From Vreelandella sp042466685 (GTDB lineage: Bacteria; Pseudomonadota; Gammaproteobacteria; Pseudomonadales; Halomonadaceae), in NCBI RefSeq assembly GCF_042466685.1, contig NZ_CP170448.1:372001-436000 (forward strand): a DNA stretch of 64,000 nt, given 5' to 3'. The number at the start of each line of letters is the position of its first letter. Within the stretch, counting starts at the first letter, position 1. Position numbers and translations under genes: made by a program. The notes under the pieces were generated by a model. That model saw only the letters and a program-made list of their open reading frames with translations, searched no databases and was not told the origin of the DNA. Below are positions 56,701 to 61,380 of the stretch, one piece after another.

Positions 56701-58959
56701 GAGGCGCTTGGCTACATTGCCGATGGCGAGTGGGTCGAATACACCCTCAACGTAGAGACAGCGGGCACTTATACGCTTAGCTTCTCAACGTCTGCGGTCA
56801 CCGACGGCAAGACCATCACCGCGGCCTTTGAACAGGGTGGTGGCTTCTATACCCCGGCGCAGGTACAGGATCTGCCTAACACCGGTAGCTTCACCAGCTT
56901 CCAGACCGTTGGTCCTCTTACCTTTGAACTGGAAGAGGGCGAGCAGGTGCTAAGACTGACCTTTAACGGTGGCCAGTTGGATCTGGCCTCGTTCACCCTG
57001 GACTTTGAAGCACCAGTGAACGATGGACAGAGCGCCTTTAATGACACCCAGACTGCCTGGGAGGTTGGCGCGGAGGGCTTGAGTCTGGAAGCGCGCTTCT
57101 ATGACAACGGTGGTCAGGACGTCGCCTATAACGATACCACCGCCGCTCATCAGGGCGATGCCTTCCGCTCCGACGAGGCGGTGGATATCTCCACGCCCTC
57201 GCAGGCGATCGGTTTCATCGAGGACGGCGAGTGGGTGGAATACACCATCAATGTGGCGGAAGACGGCGTTTACGACCTCGACTTCCTGACCTCTATGGCT
57301 TCCTCCAACCCAGCCGCACGCTCGATTACCGCAAGCTTCGCCAAGGGCGATACGCCCTACGTGACGGCTTCATCGGTCGGGGTATCGCCAACGGGAAGCT
57401 GGACCTCCTTCACCCAGACCGATACCACCCAGGTAACGCTCGAAGCCGGTGAGCAGGTGCTACGGCTAACCTTCAATGGCGGGCCCATGGATCTCGCATC
57501 GTTCAACTTAGTGCCCGTTGATCAAACCCCGGTCAATCAGGCGCCTGAGGTGGAGGCAGGTATTAATGACATCACGATGGTGGAAGGCGAAGCGATCAAC
57601 TTCAGTCTACCTGAGGATGCTTTTGTCGATGACGATGGGGATAGCTTGACTTATACCGCCAGCGGCCTGCCCAGCGGAATCTCTATGTCAACGGAAGGCG
57701 TGTTCTCGGGGACGGCCACTAGCGCGGGAAGCTTCGACATTATCGTGACTGCCTCGGATGGTCAGGATAGCGTTCAGGCAGCGTTCACGTTAGCGGTAGA
57801 AGAGGCCCCGGTCGTCGACGGCCAGCAAGCTTTCACGGATGACGGAACTCCCTGGCAGGTGGGTAGTGACTTCACGCTAGATGCGGTCAACTACGATGAA
57901 GGAGGGCAGGACGTTGCTTATAACGATGCCGAGGCTGATCAGATTGGATCGGATTTCCGCCCCGGTGATGGTGTGGATATCGTCGGTGACGGTGACGCTA
58001 TTGGCTGGGTGGACGAGGGCGAATGGGTGGAATACACCCTTAACATCCAACAGGCTGGGGTCTACGACCTTTCGTTCTTGTCTGCCCTTGGTGATAGCAG
58101 CGGTGCACAGCGCAGCATCACGGCGACCTTTACTAAAGGCGACGGCACGCCCTACGCGTCGATTGACCCGGTGGTGATATCGCCGACAGGTGGCTGGGGC
58201 AATTTCCAGCCCACTGATGCCACCCAGGTAGCGTTAGAGACCGGTGAGCAGGTGCTGCGATTGACCTTCAATGGCGGGTCGCAGGATCTGGCTTCGTTCA
58301 GCTTGGCGCGTGATGGTCAGCAGGCTTTCAATGCAGGCGGCACTCCATGGGTGGTGGATGCTGATGAAGGTTTGACGCTTAATGCGGCTCTGTTCGACGA
58401 AGGTGGCCAGGACGTTGCCTATAACGATGCTGATGCTGTTCAGATTGGATCGGATTTCCGCCCGGATGAAGGGGTAGATATTGTTGGGCAGGGCGAGGCG
58501 ATAGGCTGGGTCGATGAAGGTGAATGGGTGGAATACACCATCAATGTCGAACAAGCTGGCAGTCACACCCTGTCGTTCGTGACCTCGTCACCCAATGATG
58601 GCCGCACCATCTCTGCTGCAGTTGAACAGGATGGCGTCTTTTACGAACAGTCCGCCCCGGCGTCGGTGCCGAACTCTGGCGCCTGGGGAATCTATGTGGA
58701 CGGGCCTTCGCTGACGCTGGATCTTGAAGAGGGTGTCCAGGTGTTGCGACTTACCTTTAACGGTGGTTCTCAGGATCTGGCTACGTTTCAGATCAGTCGC
58801 GATCCTGATGTAAGTGCGGCCAGTGTGTTGAACATGGATATGATGAACATGGCCAGCGATATGAGTGATGGTTCGTTCATGGAGGAAGAACTCGTTGCGA
58901 TGAGTGATGATGTGAGCATCAGCGGCGTGCAGGAAAATGACCAAGGCGCCTTGATGTAA
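44725..58959 (+). CDS. Giant type I-secreted multi-domain carbohydrate-binding protein
   Basis: About 4,744 residues, acidic. Modules by eye: unfamiliar N terminus 1-150; CBM6/malectin-like sheets (patterns QAEDA...GYVDYG...RPM...GPNxD) at about 156-317, 319-502, 512-666, 1226-1391, 1602-1761, 1762-1919, 2793-2962, 2971-3102; Ig/cadherin-like at 672-866, 1034-1226, 1392-1602, 2136-2279, 4271-4362; malectin-like 1929-2129; sugar-dehydrogenase-like beta-propeller 2279-2776; ASH-type 3226-3356 and 3569-3689; DUF4114-like blocks ending DYTGINYDYNDN and DYAGVNYDYNDN (3357-3569, 3689-3902); calcium-loop DADGNGRVDLYDDDDNDG; four CBM6 repeats 3933-4694; acidic, Met-rich tail. No signal peptide and no RTX GGxGxD repeats. 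Start ATG 44725 follows GAGG. Inferred role: exported adhesin or matrix scaffold binding polysaccharide. A lytic or dehydrogenase activity is possible but unproved. Confidence 0.85.
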   Translation: MFSMSFVSGQAKSLLGTVHEGGRWGRDTFHDHQLHVVPHPSPWESSIQAIRLAWEDARNEVSVFESFERPFVFENLPMPALGRLKMRLEAMDEFGNVLPSSDMTIDLDVVPESDTSQETLPESREEASLETKSAALVDDLMLPQADGGFAVQAVIADTFTPIRIQAEDADDSDGISAVITGSGINVVDDPVSQPNAVNADGQAYVDYGDGVNGGETLTFTFSVEEAGEYELALGYALSQNDDGSDRNRPLRLDVNGELVDRMFDLPSTTLTSTSTDFSDYGERTIRVQLEAGENTVTFTSNGASGPNVDYLEVRAPDPDVYVVQAEDLVLSPVADNENGATNRVVTVDNIADFTNGLETFRVGAEGASYLDWAFNNANAYGEFTLDVATSGTYSVTVTYATSSARPLGLSLVDEGVLTPQGTFNFTPTAEPNYYPDDVSDVPTANQPAGPTGGNPTRQTEWEGWSTETIEISLAAGSNTLRLGGAANGPNIDKFEVALVAADPVAPTTPVIDAIVVQAEDAELGAGNDAGTLVRDAENPESGTSFQGLRPDYSGTGYVDYGSAPGDSLTFTVNVAEAGSYDLNFRYASSGDRPMSLAVNGSPLAQQAFASTDPNATNQAPEGFDVWAYQSLTTELVAGDNTIVLSIPAGAGSGPNLDRLEVTTAGTGPVGDVQADADEAPLAFSADNSVINGATVGEAGFSVTGLDADIATVGISFDGGVTVEEVTPNTDGSFTLDLSGRGDGDLTATLIAMDAFGNRVEQSIDLTLDTTADEGDDLALEGPAAEIPDGDSATVVFGVAGIDAGSTLEVSFDGGATRQPVTSDGDSLSIDLSGQGSGDVTVTLIVTDAAGNEASVQDTVTLAAASGPVTLDVVFDEASITPYNDTQDNPASGTGATVEDDGATLSLTDNVWKRAELPSSYTITGQTLLTLDVAISDAPVPEIVAIGFDNDDNPFNGGNSVYQLGGTQTQGGFVDLRGQGVDNGDGSFRFTIDLSAHAGITIDSLVFVNDDDVGAKGSSSFSTVSLSEDEGVDTNSAPRVVGGGIADLSLDEGANIEVDLPFVDDDGDALSYSFVVTDGDGQEVVVEGLSVADQVLSGSLEGLAPGDYTISVTADDGTASTSTDFTLTVENVNEAPVVEPIALEPYFGEVGESFIQIPLSDFAELFSDPDGDTLTLSAEDLPVGLEVIDGIIQGIPSQGGSFDVVIRATDPSGLSATQTLSFVIEGTQVGDAITIEAENFTDLDAANLIVTGSASASNEQLIRLTSNAPATIGTDLAAGGVEPGWYVARLYVFDENDGEGALTLTIGDTVLQARNSASDSLSSDVVLNDNFGTIVGSGPRGNAGQSGNRKEIVFETPFEVTAGDLASLELRGAGGEQMRIDSLTFERIDEPVNSAPTLEGLSADVSVDENSSAVANLVIDDADGDSLTVTLSGADAALFTYDEVSGELAFVNPPDAELAADSNEDGIYELTVTVSDGEDSVSQDTLITVADINESIVIDQTAYSIDENLTEIGAIPVVDEDGATTGLNAPVFAITGGIDAPLFTIDASTGVLSFTSARDFELPVDDDEDGVYEVEVTVTDGDLTDVQTLEVTVNDVDEDPLAPITLQGEEASVTDVGGTGQGAVTRVVDADNPDDFGNFREGAVGDAYLDFGTDAGDQITFNIDAPAAGTYTATIRYANGAATPRPLDLTVNGSAQPQVPFANAPDDGVNDPWDEWLEQEVQVTFEEGANTFTLTIPTVANGGTNNGPNIDQVVFSFDDGDTTPAPFTFEIQGEALSIDDDEPTPDTVVRDASNPETNEAAGPDGLWDGYTGTGYLDMGGEAGDAAFFDVNVEEAGTYTLSVRYTNGGGDGADRPMNILVGGEPQGEMAFPITGEGNAGWLNWQEATIEVELEAGSNTIRLENVGNAGPNIDSLSVTRDGVEPPDVVEPVDRFSVKINFQPDDVAIPEGYIADNGKAFGTQSVTIDGQTYQYGWVTEASIYDDQPGTIPLDISSLTNVAVNDRTDDIAGLDPRQGTYAHFDQPGSQYVRAGWEIELEDGYYEVTISIGDTSGPYDSRNVLNAEGELFNDPFTPFRPDDFPADSNPGDDTEGVRSDLVTRIVQVSDGRLTLDSLGLDNENTEIQYIEIQSLPDLTPDDDREAPQDYAFFTDARAIAGVGENEVEVDLDGEDGAVPTGVDPTSDIFVGISVVDGRGGALLESLNDGSVKLFETVTGEEVSFNVNTTGGFDSLTISPSQMLKPFTSYTLVIDGFQDRGPNDDADAPTREFQKYTNTFVTGEEPEVVARDVAFNDVVELNGAADNAYGFTSLEMSPDGAFMYIATIGGDLLRYNVDPVDGSLSNRQDLSLPNDYFDQPGESQQRGIIGLVVDPTDPNVLWITDNYPIPLNGRDNGVPEFSGRITKITLDGGSDFSGTAEPYITGLPRSNGDHVTNSLEFRANPDYDADTNPDVPTHLLYLIQGSNSAMGEPDSAWGNRPERLLNAAVMEIDPTRDAPPGGFDVSTEPVPDNGQNTRYDDPDGHPKDDPIPMGNGEFLVFDERGVATVQDADGTVLQSYYDPYAEGAVLTIFATGARNAYDLVWHSNGFLYVPTNGSAAGGNVPDDPSTPENERYTNVEKQDDYLFKVVEGGYYGHPNPLRDEYIMNGGNPTGGTDPNQVDSYPTGTNPEGNYDISGVYSLGENRSPNGAVEYTSGIFGGNLQGNLLFTEYSGGDDVRSITLDANGNVIGDDVLRDPEGNVISYVDPLDIIENPVTGQLYLLTLNRGNGQSQIIRLDPAPGGVVDPVDPDPGDDLVSLLVIQAEDNTPNDGTAVTIAEGGGAEIQIRDIDNPESTAGLPNGLRPGAFGLDGNTNGDDGVPGGYADFGATNADFLTFSFNLNADQAGESVLRLRYANGGTADRPLEVFVNNVSVGVFDFSPPPGLTGDAAWAEWLTEDVAASLVVGENTVRLQSTDNTGPNIDQLEVLQSPPDTTPSFTEYEAEDALLDGPVVVPESADDRNASGEGYVDFDGTGDQTITWTVDVNETGNYEIGFRYALAASKADRPMEVTINGVNLGLVNFVGQSNEAENDWFFQELLVNLQAGSNTISVTAPEANGPNVDLLRVPDAPTDTFMPVYADVSDGARIELESGDNARTINDLTADFYFTVDADGLYRLDLAANAGANDGQGLTLTLNGQPVDVLAYPGQGDAGEEGTYVELEAGVEYNLRVVSTADGADELDYLDVTPVLGNDNADIAIQSGDAAYYSDRLHFSYLENNSASNPDRDFKESATVTISNTGSETLEILDADIDGPFVLQNPSIFEGLTLAAGESLEVTVLFDRDSYNPPTNDAGDGVFEGRIRLTTNDADSPIAEIHMAGFWQARDEGGWEPNVNEVWEVFGFGNRIDGLTTVGGGENSVLNDFDLYRPVNDDEVLSRYWTLADGAGEAKITQLAAYHGDGGATLGIHNPGNKNQDIIFSNHAGDNNQSLLPIKGNGDFATASFSLADIPSGWAGQGVFGIEVANLSTDPSLNPEGGGTPPADAEGIERGYTVRMFRALDAEGNVIPNTYLGVMDYTGINYDYNDNMFLIEGVKPVTGGELTVINNDGIPSNDRLVMSRIENPANAAQEVHDEVTITIRNDGFETLDINSIEVSDTTLFELTEAFAAISLEPGESIDVTVRFIADDPNDASLYEASLVINSSDADEGEKVIQLAGLAQNQSESGQEPLVQEIINAFGYTTNVAEGQMNQGGLVEANGDEILSPYFQRADGSSPIKITQLAAYHTQGDVARLFIHDVDSRDLDEILAHDEADGQTLLPRTLNNGDLLTTTTLDRDAPFGFFAEISGRQGYISWSDPDANLYEDTIDAIGNPGTNLNWDENDGHLIRVYIAKDAAGNVIPDTYIVIQDYAGVNYDYNDNIFLVENVQTYDPTGAEDADGNGRVDLYDDDDNDGIPNFLDNPEPVGQTAFNDSETAWAVGSDGLTLEAKLYDNGGQGVAYNDTTAAHQGAAFRADEAVDISNGTEALGYIADGEWVEYTLNVETAGTYTLSFSTSAVTDGKTITAAFEQGGGFYTPAQVQDLPNTGSFTSFQTVGPLTFELEEGEQVLRLTFNGGQLDLASFTLDFEAPVNDGQSAFNDTQTAWEVGAEGLSLEARFYDNGGQDVAYNDTTAAHQGDAFRSDEAVDISTPSQAIGFIEDGEWVEYTINVAEDGVYDLDFLTSMASSNPAARSITASFAKGDTPYVTASSVGVSPTGSWTSFTQTDTTQVTLEAGEQVLRLTFNGGPMDLASFNLVPVDQTPVNQAPEVEAGINDITMVEGEAINFSLPEDAFVDDDGDSLTYTASGLPSGISMSTEGVFSGTATSAGSFDIIVTASDGQDSVQAAFTLAVEEAPVVDGQQAFTDDGTPWQVGSDFTLDAVNYDEGGQDVAYNDAEADQIGSDFRPGDGVDIVGDGDAIGWVDEGEWVEYTLNIQQAGVYDLSFLSALGDSSGAQRSITATFTKGDGTPYASIDPVVISPTGGWGNFQPTDATQVALETGEQVLRLTFNGGSQDLASFSLARDGQQAFNAGGTPWVVDADEGLTLNAALFDEGGQDVAYNDADAVQIGSDFRPDEGVDIVGQGEAIGWVDEGEWVEYTINVEQAGSHTLSFVTSSPNDGRTISAAVEQDGVFYEQSAPASVPNSGAWGIYVDGPSLTLDLEEGVQVLRLTFNGGSQDLATFQISRDPDVSAASVLNMDMMNMASDMSDGSFMEEELVAMSDDVSISGVQENDQGALM
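51560..53050 (+). other. Sugar-dehydrogenase-like beta-propeller domain inside the giant protein
   Basis: About residues 2279-2776. It follows the glucose/sorbosone dehydrogenase (GSDH) pattern: repeated blade sequences (GFTSLEMSPDGAFMYIAT, GIIGLVVDPTDPNVLWIT), the conserved RN pair in TGARNAYDLVWHSNG (Arg2571, Asn2572) and VVEGGYYGHPNP. In soluble PQQ glucose dehydrogenase the equivalent RN segment lines the cofactor site. Whether PQQ is bound here is unknown. Confidence 0.65.
56521..58805 (+). repeat. Four CBM6-type repeats at the C-terminal end of the giant protein
   Basis: Four modules of about 163-167 residues start at 56521, 57024, 57820 and 58315, with a cadherin-like spacer (57535-57810) between the second and third. 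Each has GQxAF, YDNGGQ/DEGGQ, VAYND, EWVEYT, and EQVLRLTFNGG. The last two share an identical 23-bp stretch (57940-57962 and 58441-58463), 501 bp apart, evidence of recent duplication. Confidence 0.85.
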
Positions 58960-59024
58960 TGCTCGAATCATATAGCACTTGCTAGAGTCTGCGAGGCGGT
59001 GCTGATGAGATAAAAAGTGCTAAT

Positions 59025-59050
59025 CAAGCCTGCGAGAAATCGCAGGCTTG
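59025..59050 (+). terminator. Hairpin after the giant gene
   Basis: A perfect 11-bp stem (59025-59035 with 59040-59050) closed by GAAA, 65 bp past the stop. The following AATTGTG has no T run, so it is a weak intrinsic terminator or an RNA-stabilising hairpin. Confidence 0.6.
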
Positions 59051-59150
59051 AATTGTGCAGTGAATATGGTTTGCCACTGTCGGCGGTGTGATCCCCTTTT
59101 CTCTATGGGCTGCGCAAGAAGCCCGCTGAGTGACAGCAAAGGATGGGATT

Positions 59151-59375
59151 GTGTCTAGGCAAATTCGATCAGTTCGTGGCGCAAAAGGAGCCAACTACGT
59201 ATGTGGCCATCGCCCTGATCCATGGCAGTATGCACTGCTCAAACGCATGATTTTCGAAATTGGGGGAGTGCAGTCGACTGAAGGGACGCTAGAAGAGATT
59301 GCTGAGGCAATAGTGAAAGCTAATGTACTAGAGGAAATTAGCCGACACATAAAAACAAAAAAGGCAGACCAGTAA
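59151..59375 (+). CDS. Small hypothetical protein next to the tRNA remnant
   Basis: A 74-residue basic protein starting at GTG 59151 with AAGGA seven bases upstream (a GTG seven codons earlier is possible). N terminus VSRQIRSVRGAKGANYVCGHR, then a helical, charged C terminus (EEIAEAIVKANVLEEISRHIKTKK). No family recognised. The stop is followed by a terminator-like inverted repeat, so it is likely a real gene, but the evidence is only moderate. Confidence 0.45.
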   Translation: MSRQIRSVRGAKGANYVCGHRPDPWQYALLKRMIFEIGGVQSTEGTLEEIAEAIVKANVLEEISRHIKTKKADQ

Positions 59376-59392
59376 GTAACTGATCTGCCTTT
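59352..59392 (-). terminator. Terminator downstream of the tRNA-like remnant
   Basis: An inverted repeat (59361-59368 with 59384-59391, extended inwards by a second short stem) is followed on the minus strand by TTTTTTGTTTTT. It is correctly placed and oriented to be the native terminator of the tRNA gene whose 3' end survives at 59401-59440; it may also end the convergent small gene. Confidence 0.75.
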
Positions 59393-59400
59393 CAAAATAT

Positions 59401-59440
59401 TGGTAGCGGGGACCGGATTTGAACCGATGACGGTTATGAG
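59401..59440 (-). other. 3' remnant of a tRNA-fMet-like gene (candidate attachment site)
   Basis: Read on the minus strand this 40-bp segment gives CTCATAACC (Met-type CAT anticodon loop), then a five-base gap relative to fMet, a T-arm ATCGG-TTCAAAT-CCGGT, the acceptor strand CCCCGCT and ACCA. No D-arm, 5' acceptor strand or complete anticodon stem exists at 59441-59500, so it is not a functional tRNA. Such leftover 3' ends mark where an integrase inserted an element into a tRNA gene. The intact copy should lie beyond the right edge. Confidence 0.7.
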
Positions 59441-59442
59441 AC

Positions 59443-59670
59443 TGATGAAATAGGGACATATTATATGTCCTAAAATTACGTTTAATGCTCTAAAATCATC
59501 ATTAGGAAGGGTTTTTTCTGGGTTGCGTTCGTTGAGGCCGTGTCATTTAAGAGCACATGAGGGAGCTTATAGTTGGCACAAAACTTGGGGAAATTCCTTG
59601 AAAGGAAGTGACCTTCGGGCCAATCACAGGGCACAGTCAAGCTGATGAGGTAGGTCGAACGTAGATGACC
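59443..59670. other. Gap between the tRNA remnant and gajB
   Basis: No gene seen. It is AT-rich at 59443-59520 and contains a palindromic segment GGACATATTATATGTCC-like at about 59452-59470. It forms the first bases of the putative island. Confidence 0.5.
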
Positions 59671-61380
59671 TTATGCCTCAGTTTCCTGAAAGCCAAGATC
59701 GAGTAATCCTGGCCGTAAATCAACTAACGCACTGGCTGGCACACCAAGCCAAAACAGGTTCCGGGCACGGGTTACCGCAACATAGCCAATACGCCCAATC
59801 TCTGTATCCACGCCGTTCATTAAGCCTTCGGCATGTTCCTTATTTGTCAAATACAACACTGCATCCAGACTTTCTCCCTTCGCCTGATGAACTGTGTCAA
59901 CGCGAATGCGGGGTCGGTCATTATTCCCATTCAGGTCAGCGGCAGATAGTAACGGTCCATCAGGCAAATCTCTTGTAGTGAGCTTGCTACCAAGCTTATT
60001 AACGCTCGTCAGACCACAATCTTTATTAATTTGAGCCAGCAAAGTTTTGACTCTATTAAGTAATAGGGGGTGCCACTGCGCTTTTCCATTGAGCGATACA
60101 CCGGGCAGTCCTGAATCAGGATTACGAGTAAAAGCCCAGATGAGCCGACGTAACGCCTGATCCTCACGTTGGGATGTGAGCTTAGCCAACATCCCATTTG
60201 GAGCATCAACGAGCAGGTTGACGATACCGATAGCCACCAGCCTGAATGCACCTTGATAGTCTTTAAAACGCTCGCGCAGGATTGCAGCCTGTGTAAACCG
60301 TTTGACGATGCCCCAACCTGGGGCCCCTTTGTTGCCAGCCAGTTTATCTGCCTGTTTGCGTCCGCGGCAGAGTACCGCCGAACGCTCCAGCCTAAGGCCA
60401 GCGGCCTCCACTGCTCTCTGAAACGAAACAATGAGTTGCTCTCTGTCATTCTTACCGTAAGCTACAAAGAAGGGACCATGGACTGTATCAGGCGCTTCCC
60501 TATCTGCGGCATCGGTTCGTCCGGCCAGATGGTTGGCCAGATCAAGGATTGGTGGCACGGACCGGAAGTTTCTCTTCAATTCGAGGCTATTTACGCCGTC
60601 ACGTTGCCCGTACTTTGACAAGAACGCCCCATCAGCACTGGCAAATTCATAAATACCCTGATTTGGATCACCTATCAGTGAGACCTGACAACCAGCACTC
60701 ACTAGCTGCTCGATGATGACCTGATGAACCGTTCCGATATCCTGAGCCTCGTCAATCAGGATATGCGGATAACGGCGAACCAGAGCACGCAGAATCCCAG
60801 GTTGATCTGCTAACGTGCGATAGCACCAGTAACGCCCGAGGTTGTGTGTGTAGGCACCGATCCGCCCAAGGCGATGCACCACGTCTGCAGCTTGGGCAGT
60901 ATTGAGCCTGTGCATTTCACTTTTAATATCCGAGTAGCAGAAGTAGACACCTCCAGCGTCAATACCGACCTGCATTTCATTGATAGCGCGCGGGTAAGGA
61001 TCCGTTTGAAAGGTGAATCCTTTCAGAAATGCTTCTCCACCGGTCACAAGGAAAGCCGTCTGTTGCGCGCCCATCGTCCGATAGGCATGAGGGCGCAACA
61101 CGTTGCTGGTGATGAAAGTATCCAGCGTATCTATGTCCACGCGGTTGTTGACGTTGCTGCTGAGCCCCAGATCTTGATATTCCTTTCGGAAAGTATCTAC
61201 AGCGACATTGGAGAAGGACAGGAGTGCCACACGTCCACGATGATTACCAAGTTTTTGACGAATATTGGCCAGACGTCGCACGGCAGTGAATGTCTTGCCG
61301 CTGCCAGCACAGGCAATTACTGACAAGGGCTCTACTGAGGCATCTATAACCTGCGTCTGCTCTTCGGAAGGGTGGTTCAC
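59671..61380 (-). CDS. gajB: Gabija anti-phage protein GajB (UvrD-like helicase)
   Basis: A 569-residue superfamily 1 helicase-like ATPase. Walker A CAGSGKT (24-30), Walker B LIDEAQD (208-214), QGIYEF (241-246), LKRNFRS, DTVHQAKGES (495-504) and VAVTRAR (534-540), i.e. motifs I-VI of the UvrD/PcrA type. It follows gajA with a TAGTG start/stop overlap (start GTG), as expected for a two-gene Gabija system in which GajB binds the GajA nuclease complex and senses or processes DNA ends and nucleotides during phage attack. It is about 75 residues longer than the B. cereus prototype as I remember it. Function is assigned from pairing and motifs. Confidence 0.88.
   Translation of the reverse strand: MNHPSEEQTQVIDASVEPLSVIACAGSGKTFTAVRRLANIRQKLGNHRGRVALLSFSNVAVDTFRKEYQDLGLSSNVNNRVDIDTLDTFITSNVLRPHAYRTMGAQQTAFLVTGGEAFLKGFTFQTDPYPRAINEMQVGIDAGGVYFCYSDIKSEMHRLNTAQAADVVHRLGRIGAYTHNLGRYWCYRTLADQPGILRALVRRYPHILIDEAQDIGTVHQVIIEQLVSAGCQVSLIGDPNQGIYEFASADGAFLSKYGQRDGVNSLELKRNFRSVPPILDLANHLAGRTDAADREAPDTVHGPFFVAYGKNDREQLIVSFQRAVEAAGLRLERSAVLCRGRKQADKLAGNKGAPGWGIVKRFTQAAILRERFKDYQGAFRLVAIGIVNLLVDAPNGMLAKLTSQREDQALRRLIWAFTRNPDSGLPGVSLNGKAQWHPLLLNRVKTLLAQINKDCGLTSVNKLGSKLTTRDLPDGPLLSAADLNGNNDRPRIRVDTVHQAKGESLDAVLYLTNKEHAEGLMNGVDTEIGRIGYVAVTRARNLFWLGVPASALVDLRPGLLDLGFQETEA

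Noticed and set aside
56521..58805. Possible CRISPR-like spaced repeats
   Set aside because: The repeats are about 500 bp in-frame protein modules, not 25-40 bp direct repeats with spacers.
44725..58959. RTX toxin or LapA-type RTX adhesin
   Set aside because: I found no GGxGxDxLx nonapeptide arrays and no dialanine-type retention module; the type I export context alone does not make it an RTX protein.
59401..59480. An intact tRNA-Met gene
   Set aside because: The anticodon stem and variable loop are five bases short and no 5' half or matching acceptor strand exists on the minus strand upstream.
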